NCBI RefSeq assembly: GCF_024699985.1
Contig: NZ_JAJONA010000001.1
Location: forward strand, 2,294,001 to 2,358,000
DNA from: Phenylobacterium sp. J367
Lineage (GTDB): Bacteria; Pseudomonadota; Alphaproteobacteria; Caulobacterales; Caulobacteraceae
DNA length: 64,000 nucleotides
Reading direction: 5' to 3'
This document shows positions 1-9,471 of this stretch, piece by piece (within the stretch, counting starts at the first letter, position 1; each line of letters opens with the position of its first letter). The position numbers and the translations under genes were made by a program. The notes under the pieces were generated by a model. It was not told the origin of the DNA, did not search any database, and saw only the letters and a program-made list of their open reading frames with translations.

Positions 1-235
1 CGACCCTCCAGAGATGGGTCTCGGGCACCCGCTCGCCCAGCGAGCCGTCCGGCAGGACGATGGTGGTCGGCGGGTTGAGCTGCTGGCGCACGAACGCCTC
101 GGGCTCGGCCGCGATGGCGGCGATCGCCTCCGGCGTTTCCGGCCGGAGGCTGTCGCGCTGATAGCCCTCGCGGAGCGCCTCGACGAACGAGGCCATGTAG
201 CGAAGGTCCGGCCGGACGAGGGCCGACGGGCTCAC
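1..235 (-). CDS. GNAT-like acetyltransferase, N-terminal part (runs off the window)
   Basis: Seen: reading the minus strand from a GTG at 233-235 gives an open frame to the window edge (about 78 residues), beginning VSPSALVRPDLRYMASFVEA and continuing to a VPETHLW segment. The start overlaps the stop of hflC (GTGA), so it is the third gene of the hflK-hflC operon. The YMASFVEALREG start and the P-E-T-x-x-W block resemble the beginning of the COG3981 family of predicted GNAT acetyltransferases. The acetyl-CoA binding region lies outside the window, so the assignment is an inference from the N-terminus only. The substrate is unknown. Confidence 0.5.
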   Translation of the reverse strand, partial: MSPSALVRPDLRYMASFVEALREGYQRDSLRPETPEAIAAIAAEPEAFVRQQLNPPTTIVLPDGSLGERVPETHLWRV

Positions 236-1131
236 CGGCGGCCGCCCGAGGGTCCCTGTTCGAAGTAGCGGAAGAAGGCGCTGTCCGGGGAGAGCACCAT
301 GGTCGTGTCGCCCTGGCCGAGGCTCGCCTCATAGGCCTGCATGGACCGGTAGAAGGCCGCGAAGCCGGCGTCCTTGCCGTAGGCCTGGGCGAGGATCCGC
401 GTGCGCTGGGCGTCGCCCTCGCCTCGGGTGGTCTCGCCCTGTTCCTGGGCGGTGGCCAGCGTGATCGTCACCTCCCGGTCGGCGGCGGCCATCAGTTCGC
501 GCTTCTGCTGTTCGCCGATGGCGCGGATGCGGGCGGCTTCCTGCTGCCGGTCGGTCTGCATGCGCCGGTAGACGGCTTCCTCGTTGATCTGCGGGAAGTC
601 GGCGCGCTTGATCCTGACGTCGATCACCTCGATGCCGAGGCGCGAGGCCTCCGCGCGCTGGGCCACGTCGGCGCGGGTGAGCTGCATCAGCTGGCCCCGG
701 CGGCCCGAGATGATGTCCTGCTGGCTGGCCGAGCCCAGCACCTGGCGCAGCGACGAGTTCACCAGCCGCTCGATACGGTCCTCCGCCGTCCGCTCGTCGC
801 GGAGCGTCCGGTAGAAGTTCAGCGGATTGGAGATGCGGTAGCGGACGAAGGCGTCGACCACCAGGCGCTGCCGGTCGGCCGTGAGGATTTCCTCCTGCTG
901 GCTTTCCAGGGCGATGTTGCGGCGGTCGAACTTGACGACGTTCTCGAGGAACGGCGCCTTCAGGTTGAGGCCTGCGCCGTTGGTGCCCGGCGCGTTGACC
1001 ACGCGGACCGGGTCGCCGAAGCGGACCACGATCGCCTGCTCGCGCTGGTCGACCACGAAGAGCGTGTTGGCCAGCACGATGGCCAGCACCACGACGGCGG
1101 CTACGTAGAGGGTGAACCGGTTACGCATCAT
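232..1131 (-). CDS. hflC: HflC, SPFH-domain modulator of FtsH protease
   Basis: 299 residues. An N-terminal membrane anchor (about residues 7-25) is followed by a prohibitin/SPFH domain starting VVDQREQAIVVRFGDP, and then a long Glu/Arg/Ala-rich coiled-coil region, as in HflC. With HflK it forms the large membrane complex that surrounds FtsH and restrains its proteolysis, mostly on the periplasmic side. It starts with ATGATG overlapping the hflK TGA, which indicates translational coupling. Length is normal for the family and the frame is intact. Confidence 0.95.
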   Translation of the reverse strand: MMRNRFTLYVAAVVVLAIVLANTLFVVDQREQAIVVRFGDPVRVVNAPGTNGAGLNLKAPFLENVVKFDRRNIALESQQEEILTADRQRLVVDAFVRYRISNPLNFYRTLRDERTAEDRIERLVNSSLRQVLGSASQQDIISGRRGQLMQLTRADVAQRAEASRLGIEVIDVRIKRADFPQINEEAVYRRMQTDRQQEAARIRAIGEQQKRELMAAADREVTITLATAQEQGETTRGEGDAQRTRILAQAYGKDAGFAAFYRSMQAYEASLGQGDTTMVLSPDSAFFRYFEQGPSGGRR

Positions 1132-2294
1132 TGGGCCCTCGCGCGGGGCTGGGCCTCGACGGACGGTTCAGGCGCCGCCATGGCGCCGGGCGACGCCGCG
1201 CTCCGGGGCCGGAACACATCGGGCGGCAGGATGATCGGGGCCGACGCGCCCTGGCTGTCGACGATCACCTTGTTCGAACGGGCAAGCACGCGCTGCATGG
1301 TCTCGATGTAAAGCCGGTCGCGGGTGACCCCGGGGGCGCGGCGGTATTCGGAATAGATGGAGTTGAAGCGGGCGGCGTCGCCGAGCGCCTCGCGGACCGA
1401 CTGCTCGCGATAGCCCTGAGCGGACTGGATGATGCGCGCGGCGTCCCCGCGCGCCTCATTGACGACGCGGTTGGCGTAGGTGCGGGCCTCGTTCACCGCC
1501 GAGGACTGGTCCTGTTCGGCGCTGTTCACGTCCCGGAAGGCGGCGATCGCCTGCTGGGGTGGGTTGGCGCTGCGGATCTGCACCTCGACCACGCGGACGC
1601 CGGCGCCCCACTGGTCCAGGGTGCGCTGCATCAGCTCGGCGGCCTGGATCTGCACCTGGCCGCGCTGGCGGGTCAGCACGTCGTCGAGCGGCATCCGGCC
1701 GACGACCTCGCGCATGGCGCTCTCGGCCACCGACTTCACGGACGCCTCCGGATCGCGCAGGCGGAAGACGAACTGGTCGGCGTCGGCCACGCGCCAGGTC
1801 ACGCTGAAGTCCAGGTCGACGATGTTCTCGTCGCCGGTGACCATCAGGCTCTCCTGGGGCACGTCGCTCTCGCCCACGCCGCCGATGTCGACCCGCTGCA
1901 GGCTGGTCACCGGCACCTTCACCACGCGCTCGACGGGGAAGGGCAGGTGGTAGCGCAGGCCCGGGCCCTCGTTGCGGGTGTAGGCCCCGAAGGTGGTGAC
2001 CACCGCCTCCTCGTTGGGCTGGACCACATAGACGCCCGAGGCGGCCCACAGCGCGAAGGCGCCGCCGGCCACGAGCGCGATCGCGCCCGGACGGATGCCG
2101 CCGCCCGGCCCGCCGCTGAAGTAGCGGCCGAACCGGCGCTGGAGCTGCTCGAACCCGGCGTTCAGGTCCGGGCCGCCGGGGCGCTGCGGCCCACGGCCGC
2201 CGCCCAGCGGGCGTTTCGGCGGATTGTCGCGACGATCGTTGTCGTCACCGGGCGAGCCCCATGGACCGGGGTTGGCGTTGTCGTTCCAGGGCAT
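1128..2294 (-). CDS. hflK: HflK, SPFH-domain modulator of FtsH protease
   Basis: 388 residues from the ATG at 2292-2294 (MPWNDNANPGPWGSP), the usual HflK beginning with a Gly/Pro/Asn-rich cytoplasmic leader. A single membrane segment at about residues 70-90 (AIALVAGGAFALWAASGVY) precedes the SPFH domain (VQPNEEAVVTTFG). The open frame extends upstream past this ATG, but that part lies antisense to mrp and is not coding. It forms an operon with hflC and the downstream acetyltransferase gene. The partner of both HflK and HflC is the FtsH protease. Confidence 0.95.
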   Translation of the reverse strand: MPWNDNANPGPWGSPGDDNDRRDNPPKRPLGGGRGPQRPGGPDLNAGFEQLQRRFGRYFSGGPGGGIRPGAIALVAGGAFALWAASGVYVVQPNEEAVVTTFGAYTRNEGPGLRYHLPFPVERVVKVPVTSLQRVDIGGVGESDVPQESLMVTGDENIVDLDFSVTWRVADADQFVFRLRDPEASVKSVAESAMREVVGRMPLDDVLTRQRGQVQIQAAELMQRTLDQWGAGVRVVEVQIRSANPPQQAIAAFRDVNSAEQDQSSAVNEARTYANRVVNEARGDAARIIQSAQGYREQSVREALGDAARFNSIYSEYRRAPGVTRDRLYIETMQRVLARSNKVIVDSQGASAPIILPPDVFRPRSAASPGAMAAPEPSVEAQPRARAQ

Positions 2295-2438
2295 CAGGCA
2301 GGTCGCGTCTTGGTCAAGGTTGTTTTCTTGTCTTCGTCCAGGCGCGGCCGTGTCGGGCAAGCCCCCACTGGGCTTGTAAACACGCGCAGTCCGCCGGATA
2401 TGAGACCCCTTCCCCGGCAAAGCAAGACATAGGGCGAG

Positions 2439-3560
2439 ATGAGCCAAGCCGCCGGCCCGGACCGGGCCGCCATTCTCGAGGCGCTCGACGCGGTCCGCGA
2501 CCCCCGGTCCGGACGCGGGCTGGCGAGCGCCGGCCTGGTGCGCGGCCTGGTGATCCGCGGCGACCGCGCCGCCTTCATGCTGGAGGTGGCGGCGGCCGAT
2601 ATCGGGCTCTACGGCGCTGTCCGCGACGCGGCCGAGAAGGCCTTGGCCGCCGTGCCCGGCGTGGCGACGGCCCAGGTGGTGCTGACCTCCGAGGGCCCGC
2701 CCGCGCCGGAGCTCCGGACCTCGCCGCCCCGCTCCCAGGGCCGCCGCGCCCAGGTCGCCGAGGATCCGCAGGCGAGGCTCGGCCACATGCCCGAGGCCGA
2801 ACGCCCGGCGCATGTGCGGAAGGTCATCGCCGTGGCCAGCGGCAAGGGCGGCGTAGGCAAGTCCACGGTCTCGGTGAACCTGGCCGTCGCCCTGGCCCGG
2901 CTCGGCAAGCGGGTGGGCCTGCTCGACGCCGACATCTATGGCCCCTCCGCGCCCCAGATGCTGGGGATCGCCGACCAGGAGCCGACGTTCGACGCCGACA
3001 AGAAGCTGAATCCGCTGGAAGCCTTCGGCGTGCAGGTGATGTCCATCGGCTTCATCGTCGAGGACGGGACGGCGAACATCTGGCGCGGGCCGATGGCGAC
3101 CTCGGCGCTGCGCACCCTGATGAGCTCCAACTGGGGCTCGGCCGCGGCCCCGCTCGACGTGCTGGTGGTCGACCTGCCGCCCGGCACCGGGGATATCCAG
3201 CTCACCCTCGTCCAGCGGCTGAAGCTCGACGGGGTGGTGATCGTCTCGACCCCTCAGGAGATCGCCCTGATCGACGCCCGCCGCGCGGCCACCATGTTCG
3301 CCAAGACCGGCGCCCCGATCCTGGGGGTGGTGGAGAACATGGCCTACTTCCCCGATCCCGCCACCGGCGCCCGCATCCCGATCTTCGGGGAGGGCGGCGG
3401 CAAGGCCGAGGCCGAGCGTCTGGGCGTACCGCTGCTGGCCGAGGTGCCCATCGAGATCGCGCTTCGCCAGGGCGGCGACGAGGGCCGGCCGCTGGTGGCC
3501 ACCGACCCGGACAGCCCCGCCGCCCGCGCCTTCCTCAGGATGGCCGCGGAGCTGGCGTAG
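2439..3560 (+). CDS. Mrp/ApbC-family P-loop ATPase (iron-sulfur cluster carrier)
   Basis: 373 residues. An N-terminal MIP18/DUF59-like domain (about residues 5-85) is followed by the Mrp/NBP35 ATPase domain with the deviant Walker A GKGGVGKST (near residue 135), LLDADIYGPS, and DLPPGTGD as the Walker B region. The family binds and transfers Fe-S clusters in the cytoplasm. The C-terminal CxxC found in many homologues is not present: after VENMAYF the sequence reads PDPATGARIPIFG. The gene is divergent from hflK across about 145 bases and its 3' end overlaps the convergent MFS gene by 26 bases. Confidence 0.9.
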   Translation: MSQAAGPDRAAILEALDAVRDPRSGRGLASAGLVRGLVIRGDRAAFMLEVAAADIGLYGAVRDAAEKALAAVPGVATAQVVLTSEGPPAPELRTSPPRSQGRRAQVAEDPQARLGHMPEAERPAHVRKVIAVASGKGGVGKSTVSVNLAVALARLGKRVGLLDADIYGPSAPQMLGIADQEPTFDADKKLNPLEAFGVQVMSIGFIVEDGTANIWRGPMATSALRTLMSSNWGSAAAPLDVLVVDLPPGTGDIQLTLVQRLKLDGVVIVSTPQEIALIDARRAATMFAKTGAPILGVVENMAYFPDPATGARIPIFGEGGGKAEAERLGVPLLAEVPIEIALRQGGDEGRPLVATDPDSPAARAFLRMAAELA

Positions 3561-4981
3561 GCCCGGGGGCCGGACGCGGCGCCTCGCGCTCCTCGCCGGT
3601 CAGGCCCTCGAGGGCGCCGGCGGGATCGAAGGTCGCGTCGCGTTCCTCGAGCTGGCGCCGCACGTCGGCCGCGCGGTCCGCGGTCAGGCGGTAGCCGATC
3701 AGGCAGGCGGCCCCCAGCATCACGAAGACCACCGGTCCGACCACGAACGACAGCATCAGCGCCTGGATCGCCTCGGGCGTGTTCCGCTGCCCCAGCGTGG
3801 CGTCGTAGCCGAGCCGCGACAGCACCCCCGAAGGTCAGGAAGATCGAGACGCCGGCCGCGATCTTCGTGGTCAGGGTGGTCATGGCGTAGAGCAGGCCGC
3901 TGCGCTCCTTGCCCTGCCGAAGCCGCATCTCGTCGGCGACGTCCGCCGTCATGGCGCGGGTCAGCACGTTGAAGCCCTGGGCCATGAAGCCGGTGATGAA
4001 CAGGGTGGGCAGCGAAGCCAGGAGGTTGCCCTTGGGCAGGAACGGCAGGCTGATCAGCATCAGCGAATAGACCACCGCGATCAGCATCACCGTCCGGTGC
4101 TTGCTGATCTTCGTCGCCAGCCAGGCCAGGCAGGGCGCGCCGGCGATGCCGGCCAGGATGTACACGAGCAGCAGGATATTGGCCTGGCCGGACGTGAACT
4201 GCATGTAGTCGCGGCTGTAGAGGATGTAGAGCGCCGCCATCCAGCCCGGGCCGAGCGAGACCATCAGGTCGACCAGCAGGATGCGCGACATGTTCCGGTC
4301 GGTGACGATCTCCAGGTAGTCGCGCATCCGGAATCTCTGGCCCGGAACCTCGCGGGCCAGGGTCTCGGGCGTGCGCCAGACGACGATGGCCACGGCGATC
4401 GGGGCCAGAACGATCAGGTACCAGACCATCGCCCGGACCGCCTGCGCCTCGCCGTAGCCCATCTGTTCCATGACGATCGGGATGGCGAGCACGCTGACGG
4501 CCCCCAGGACGCCGACCGCGGCCATGACCCCGAACAGGCGCGCCCGGTCGTCGTAGGACTTCGCCAGGGTCGCGGCCCAGGCCTGGTGCGAGAGCATCAG
4601 GATCGAGACGCCCAGGTACATGACCAGCAGCCAGGTGATCAAATAGCTCGAGCCCACGCCGCGGCCGGCGGTGAGCAGCATGTAGAGGCCGAGCATCAGG
4701 AAGGGGGCGCCCAGCAGCGTCCAGAGCCGGTAGCGCCCGAAGCGCGTCCGCGTCTTGTCCATGCCGAGGCCAAGCGCGACCTCGATGGGGACGTCGATCA
4801 GCCGGACGGTGCCGAACGCGGCGGCGACCACCGCCAGAGGCACCCCGATGTTGGCGGCGAAGTAGGCGGGCAGGTGGACGGCGACGGCGATGCCGAGCGC
4901 CTGCAGCGGCAGGCTGGTGGCGGCGAACGCGAGCGCGGTGATGAGCGGCAGCCGCCCGCTGGCGGGATTGGCCCTCGACAT
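3535..4981 (-). CDS. MFS transporter, GPH/melibiose-carrier (MFS_2) type, frame broken
   Basis: About 480 residues with roughly 12 membrane segments. MFS_2 hallmarks are the loop DKTRTRFGRYRLW after TM2 and LGAPFLMLGLYMLL. The frame breaks in the C5 run at 3825-3829: removing one base joins IFLTFG to VLSRLGYDATLGQ and restores a tail closely matching the neighbouring paralogue (LIGYRLTADRAADVRRQLEERD). I therefore treat it as one gene with an assembly error. These carriers usually symport glycosides, pentosides or hexuronides; the substrate here is unknown. The 3' end overlaps mrp tail to tail. Confidence 0.8.
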
Positions 4982-5053
4982 CGCAGTCCTCCCTTTCTCC
5001 CGGCCCGCCTCTGGGAGCGAGGTCCGGAACGCGCGTTTCAGGTCATGCGGCGA

Positions 5054-6494
5054 TCACGAGGGCCGGTTCACGGGGGCCAGGTCTTCGCCGGTCAGGGATT
5101 CGAGGCTCGCGGCGGGGTCCATCAGGGTGTCCCGCTCCTCGAGCCGGCGGCGGATCTCGGCGTGGCGCTCGGCGGTCAGCTTGTAGCCGATGAAGCAGGG
5201 CGCCGGCGGCCATCACGAAGGCGATCGGCCCGACGATGTAGGCGATCTCCAGCCCCCGGATCGCTTCCGGCGTGTTCACCGAGCCGGCCTGGGCCACATA
5301 GCCCACCGCGGCGAGCACGTTGAAGGTGAGGAAGATGGCGCCGGCGGTGGCCAGCTTCGAGGTCGCCGTGATCCCGGCGTACATCAGCCCCATCCACTCG
5401 CGCCCGCTGTCGAGGCGCAGCTCGTCGGCGATGTCGGCGCAGATCGCCCGGATCATGACGGTGAAGCCGGCGGCCATGGCGCCCACGATGAACATCACCG
5501 GCGCGAAGGCGGCGAAATTTCCGGGCGGGAGGAACGGCACCACCACCAGGCCCAGCGAATAGACGCTGGTGTTGACCATCAGCGCCTGGTGCTTGCTCAG
5601 CCGGTTGGCGAGCCAGGCGGCGAGCGGCGCGCCCGCGAAGCCGGCGACCACATAGATGAGCAGCAGCAGGTTGGCCGCCGCCGTGTCGAAGCCGCGGCTG
5701 TCCTTGAAGTAGAAGAGGTAGAGCGCGGCCATCCAGCCCGGGCCGAGGGTGACGAGCAGGTCGGCGGCGAGCAGGCGGACCACGTTCGCCCGGCTGAACA
5801 GCGCCAGATAGTCCTTCAACCCGAAGCGGGTGGCGTGGTCGGGGGCGATCCGTTCGGGCGAGCGCACCACCACCAGCAGGCAGGTCAGGGCGGCGCTGCC
5901 GATGATGAACCAGATCATGGCGCGGACGCCCTCGGCGTCGCTCGCGCCGGCCTGCGTCATGGCCACCGGGATCAGCAGGACGGCGATCGCGCCGATCACG
6001 CCCAGGCCGGTGATCGCCCCGAACACCCGCGACCGCTCCCGGTAGGTGGCGGCGAGCCGGCCCGCCCAGGCGAGATGCGAGAGGTAGATGCCGGAGTAGC
6101 CCACGTACATCACCAGCAGCCACGCGCCGAGATAGAGCGCGCCCACGCCGGCGGGCGAGATCAGCAGCATGTAGAAGCCCAGCATCAGCACCGGGGCGCC
6201 GACCGCCATCCAGATGCGGTAGCGGCCGAACCTCGTGCGGGTGCGGTCCATGGCGAGGCCCATCAGGGCGTCGACCGGGATGTCGATGAAGCGGACGAGG
6301 GCGAAGACGGTGCCGACCAGAGCCAGCGACAGCCCGAGTTCGGCGGCGAAGTAGCGGGGCAGGTGGACGGTGGCCGCCAGGACCAGGGCGCCCACCGGAA
6401 TCGAGGCGCTCGCGAAGGTGATGACGGTGGCGAGGGAGAGTGGGCGCGCCGGCGCGGCCTGGTTGCCCTGAACTGACAAGTTGTGCTCCTCCAC
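5054..6494 (-). CDS. MFS transporter, GPH/melibiose-carrier type, paralogue of the next gene downstream, frame broken
   Basis: About 480 residues, 12 predicted membrane segments, with DRTRTRFGRYRIWM and VGAPVLMLGFYML matching the paralogue at 3535-4981, so the pair looks like a tandem duplication. The frame breaks in GGG at 5198-5200. With one base removed the end reads CFIGYKLTAERHAEIRRRLEERD and stops at 5054, aligning with the paralogue. The ATG at 6494 gives a short hydrophilic leader (MEEHNLSVQ) before TM1. The substrate cannot be told from sequence; an SDR gene lies just upstream on the same strand but is separated by a terminator. Confidence 0.8.
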
Positions 6495-6570
6495 CGCGCC
6501 GTGTCTTATCTGGTCGCAGGCGTCAGGTTACGCGCGATCACCTGTCATTCGGCAAGGGCTTTCAGATTAC

Positions 6571-6607
6571 AAAACAGAAACGGGCGGCCCCGCCGGGACC
6601 GCCCGCC
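6571..6607 (-). terminator. Rho-independent terminator after the SDR gene
   Basis: On the minus strand, 24 bases past the SDR stop, a GC stem GGGCGG...CCGCCC is followed by GTTTCTGTTTTG. This is a good intrinsic terminator that separates the SDR gene from the downstream MFS gene. Confidence 0.75.
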
Positions 6608-6630
6608 ATCGTTTCCCGGCGAGGATCGGC

Positions 6631-7534
6631 TCAGCCGCCCTGCATCTTGCGGAAGAACTTCTGGGTCTGCTCGCCGCCATTGACGTAGGCCTTGGCGCCC
6701 GTCTCGTCGGTGATCTTCGCCCAGTTGTCGCGCACGCCTTCCACGGTGGCGCCGTGGCCGAGGTAGACGCCCTCGGTCTCGACGATCCGCGACAGCGCAA
6801 ACGCCCCCCGCGCCCGCGGTCAGGATCGCGCCCGTCGGCGCCTCTTCCGAACACAGGAAGACCACGCCCGGGGTGACGTACTCCGGCTTCAGCTGCTCCA
6901 GCACGGCCGGCGGCATCAGGCTCTCGGTCATCCGGGTGGCGGCGACCGGGGCGATGGCGTTGACGTGGATGTTGTTCTTCTGGCCCTCGAGCTTCAGCGT
7001 GTTCATGAAGCCGATCAGGCCGAGCTTGGCCGCGCCGTAATTCGACTGGCCGAAATTGCCGTAGAGGCCGGACGACGAGGTGGTGACCACGATCCGCCCG
7101 TAGTTCTGCTCGCGCATGATCTCCCAGACGGCCTTGGCCGGCTTCACCGTGCCGAACAGGTGGACGTCGACCACCACCTGGAAGTCGCCGAACTCCATCT
7201 TGGCGAAGGTCTTGTCCCGCAGGATGCCGGCGTTGGCGATCAGGATGTCGATCCGGCCCCAGGCGTCCATGGCGTCCTTGACCATCCGGGCGACGCCGGC
7301 GTCGTCGGTCACCGACGAGCCGTTGGCGATCGCTTCGCCGCCCAGCGCCTTGATCTCTTCCACGACCTTGTTGGCCGCGTCGGAGCCGCCGCCCGAGCCG
7401 TCCATGGAGCCGCCGAGGTCGTTCACGACCACCTTGGCGCCGCGGCGCGCGAGCTCGAGGGCGTGCTGGCGGCCGAGGCCCCCGCCCGCGCCGGTGACGA
7501 TGGCCACTTTGCCGTCGAAGCGGATGTCCGCCAT
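6631..7534 (-). CDS. Short-chain dehydrogenase/reductase, 3-hydroxyacyl-CoA dehydrogenase-like, frame broken
   Basis: About 300 residues when repaired. A Rossmann TGAGGGLGRQHA motif near residue 15, NDLGG, NAG at about 105, a catalytic Ser in TTSSSG, and Y-x-x-x-K in NYGAAKLGL. The NDLGGSMDGSG insertion is typical of SDRs related to the dehydrogenase domain of peroxisomal multifunctional enzyme 2, so a hydroxyacyl-CoA substrate is likely. The frame breaks in the C6 run at 6804-6809; removing one base gives FALSRIVETEGVYLGHGATV and a stop at 6631. Everything needed for catalysis is upstream of the break. Confidence 0.85.
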
Positions 7535-7633
7535 GTGAGGTCCTTCCCTGGAACAGGTGTTCGAATTCGGCGCGCGTTGTGCGGTGCGGCGCAGGGAGCG
7601 TCAAGCTGACGCGACGGAGGTCGGGGGCGGGCC

Positions 7634-7680
7634 GAAAACGAGAAAGGGCGCCGTGGCGGCTCGACTCGCCACGACGCCCT
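7634..7680 (-). terminator. Rho-independent terminator after the ABC exporter operon
   Basis: The minus strand carries a long stem, GGGCGTCGTGGCG paired with CGCCACGGCGCCC around a GTCGAGC-type loop, followed by TTTCTCGTTTT. It ends the three-gene exporter operon. Confidence 0.85.
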
Positions 7681-7723
7681 GCCCTCGGAGCCTCTTGCTG
7701 GGGAGGGAGGCTCCCTAACTCGT

Positions 7724-8698
7724 TCAGCCCGCCGGCTGCGCCGGCACGCTGGCCTGCTTCTGGTCCATGAACTTCACGAGCACCCGCTGGCCGATCAGGA
7801 AGGGCGCGCCGTCGGCGGCCACCACCACCTCCACCACCCGGTCGTCGGTGCGCTCGTTGGGGTCGTCGGACTGCAGCTTGCGGGCCCCGAACACCGCGGC
7901 GCGGCGCAGGACGCGGCCCGGGTAGATCTTCGTGGGGTCGGCTTCCGGCGACATGCTGACCGTCTGGCCGACGTTCACGTAGGGCAGGGCGCCCTCGGCG
8001 ATCTCGGCGCGGACGATGCGCCCCGATTGCGGCTCCAGGTCGAACATGTTGGAGACGTTCAGGGTGGAGGCGCCGGCGCCGGGGTTGGCGTAGCGGCGGA
8101 CGATCCGGCCGTCGGCCGGGGCGCGGATGATCGACAGCTCCTGGTCGTAGCGGCTCTCGGCCAGGCGGGCGTCGGCGGTGGCGATGATCGCCTGCTGGGC
8201 GGCGATCTTGGCGTGGGCCTCGCGGACCTGGTCGCGGGCCTGGTCGAGCTTCTGGCCGGCCACGAAGTTGGTGGACGCCAGGCCCTGCAGGCGGCGCTCC
8301 TCGCGCTGGGCCGACGAGAGCTGGACCTCCAGCAGCGCCAGCGCGGCGCGGGCCTGGGCCACCTCGGCGGCGGCGCGCTGGGCCGCGAGCCGGGGCTCGT
8401 CGTCCTCCAGGCGGGCGAGGACCTGGCCGCGCGTGACCATGTCGCCCTCCTGGGCGAGCACCTCGCGGATCACGCCGGCGCGGCGGGCGGCGACCTGAAT
8501 GATCCCGCCCTCCACGTCGGCCTTGCCGTTGGCGACGGCGGCGTAGGGGCTCTTCTGGTCGGCCGCGGCGGCTTCGGCCTTGGCGGCCGCGGCCTTCTTC
8601 GCCTCGGCCTGGCTGTTGAAATAGAGGCCGCCGCCGCCCGCGACGACGATCACGGCGGCGACGATCCAGACGATGCGGTTGCGCAGGAAGGCGAACAT
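7724..8698 (-). CDS. HlyD-family periplasmic adaptor of an ABC exporter
   Basis: 324 residues. One N-terminal membrane anchor (about residues 9-28), an Ala/Lys-rich linker, a biotinyl-lipoyl-like half (GVIREVLAQEGDMVTRGQVLARLEDD), an alpha-helical hairpin (residues about 105-180) and the returning lipoyl half (SIIRAPADGRIVRRY). It bridges an inner-membrane exporter to the outer membrane. It is the last gene after an ATPase and an FtsX-type permease, an arrangement like devBCA exporters. The transported substrate is not evident. Confidence 0.85.
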   Translation of the reverse strand: MFAFLRNRIVWIVAAVIVVAGGGGLYFNSQAEAKKAAAAKAEAAAADQKSPYAAVANGKADVEGGIIQVAARRAGVIREVLAQEGDMVTRGQVLARLEDDEPRLAAQRAAAEVAQARAALALLEVQLSSAQREERRLQGLASTNFVAGQKLDQARDQVREAHAKIAAQQAIIATADARLAESRYDQELSIIRAPADGRIVRRYANPGAGASTLNVSNMFDLEPQSGRIVRAEIAEGALPYVNVGQTVSMSPEADPTKIYPGRVLRRAAVFGARKLQSDDPNERTDDRVVEVVVAADGAPFLIGQRVLVKFMDQKQASVPAQPAG

Positions 8699-8711
8699 GG
8701 TCTTGCGGTCC

Positions 8712-9471
8712 TTAGGCTCGGACGAGCTCGGGCTGAGGATGGTGGTGGTGGGGGGTCGGCCGGGGCCGCGGCGTGGACGGTCCGCCGGTCGGAGAGGATC
8801 TGGCCGTCCTCCAGGTGGATGATGCGGTCGGCGTAGGCTTCGAGCCGCGGGTCGTGGGTCACGCAGATCACCGCCGCGCCGTACTGCTTGGCGGCGCGCT
8901 GCAGGAGCTTGATGACGATCTGGCCGTTCTCGCCGTCGAGCGCGCTGGTGGGCTCGTCGGCGAAGAGCAGGCGCGGGTCCTTGGCGAGCGCGCGGGCGAT
9001 GGCGACGCGCTGCTTCTCGCCGCCGGAAAGCTCGGAGGGGCGCATGTTCATGCGCATCTCCAGCCCCACCTCGGTGAGCGCGTCCGCCGCCTTCCGCCGG
9101 GCCTCGCCGGCGGTGTAGCCCTGGTACTTCAGGATGATCTCGACCTGCTGGCGGGCGGTCAGCGCCGGGAACAGGTTGAAGCCCTGGAAGATGAAGCCGC
9201 AGTGGTCGAGGCGGAACCGGTCCCGCTTGCCGCCGGACAGGTTCCAGATGTCCTGGTTCAGCGCGGTGACCTTGCCCTCGTCGGGCTTCAGCAGGCTCGA
9301 CAGGGTGGCGACCAGGGTCGACTTGCCCGAACCCGAGGGGCCCATGACCATGGTGACGTCCCCGTGCAGGGCGTCGAAGTCCACGCGCTTCAGCACCTCG
9401 ATGTGGCTGCGGCCGGTCTTGAACCTCTTGTAGAGGCCGTGGGCTCGGATGGCGGTCTCGGTTCGGCTCAT
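8712..9471 (-). CDS. ABC transporter ATPase, DevA/LolD-like, with His-rich tail, frame broken near the end
   Basis: About 250 residues from the ATG at 9469-9471, which overlaps the permease stop (ATGA). Walker A GPSGSGKS, a Q-loop in FIFQGFNLFPALT, signature LSGGEKQRVAIARA and Walker B LLFADEPTSALD are all present. A G6 run at 8750-8755 throws the frame; with one base removed the protein ends PHHHHPQPELVRA and stops at 8712, just before the adaptor gene. It powers the MacB/DevC-type permease next to it. The four-histidine tail is unusual but sits exactly at the suspected error. Confidence 0.85.

Noticed and set aside
2295..2813. Upstream extension of hflK by about 170 codons
   Set aside because: This part lies antisense to mrp, and HflK normally starts at the MPWND ATG at 2294.
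4097..6476. Long plus-strand frames opposite the two MFS genes
   Set aside because: They are rich in Asp, His, Gln and Arg with no hydrophobic core; the minus strand encodes clear 12-segment carriers.
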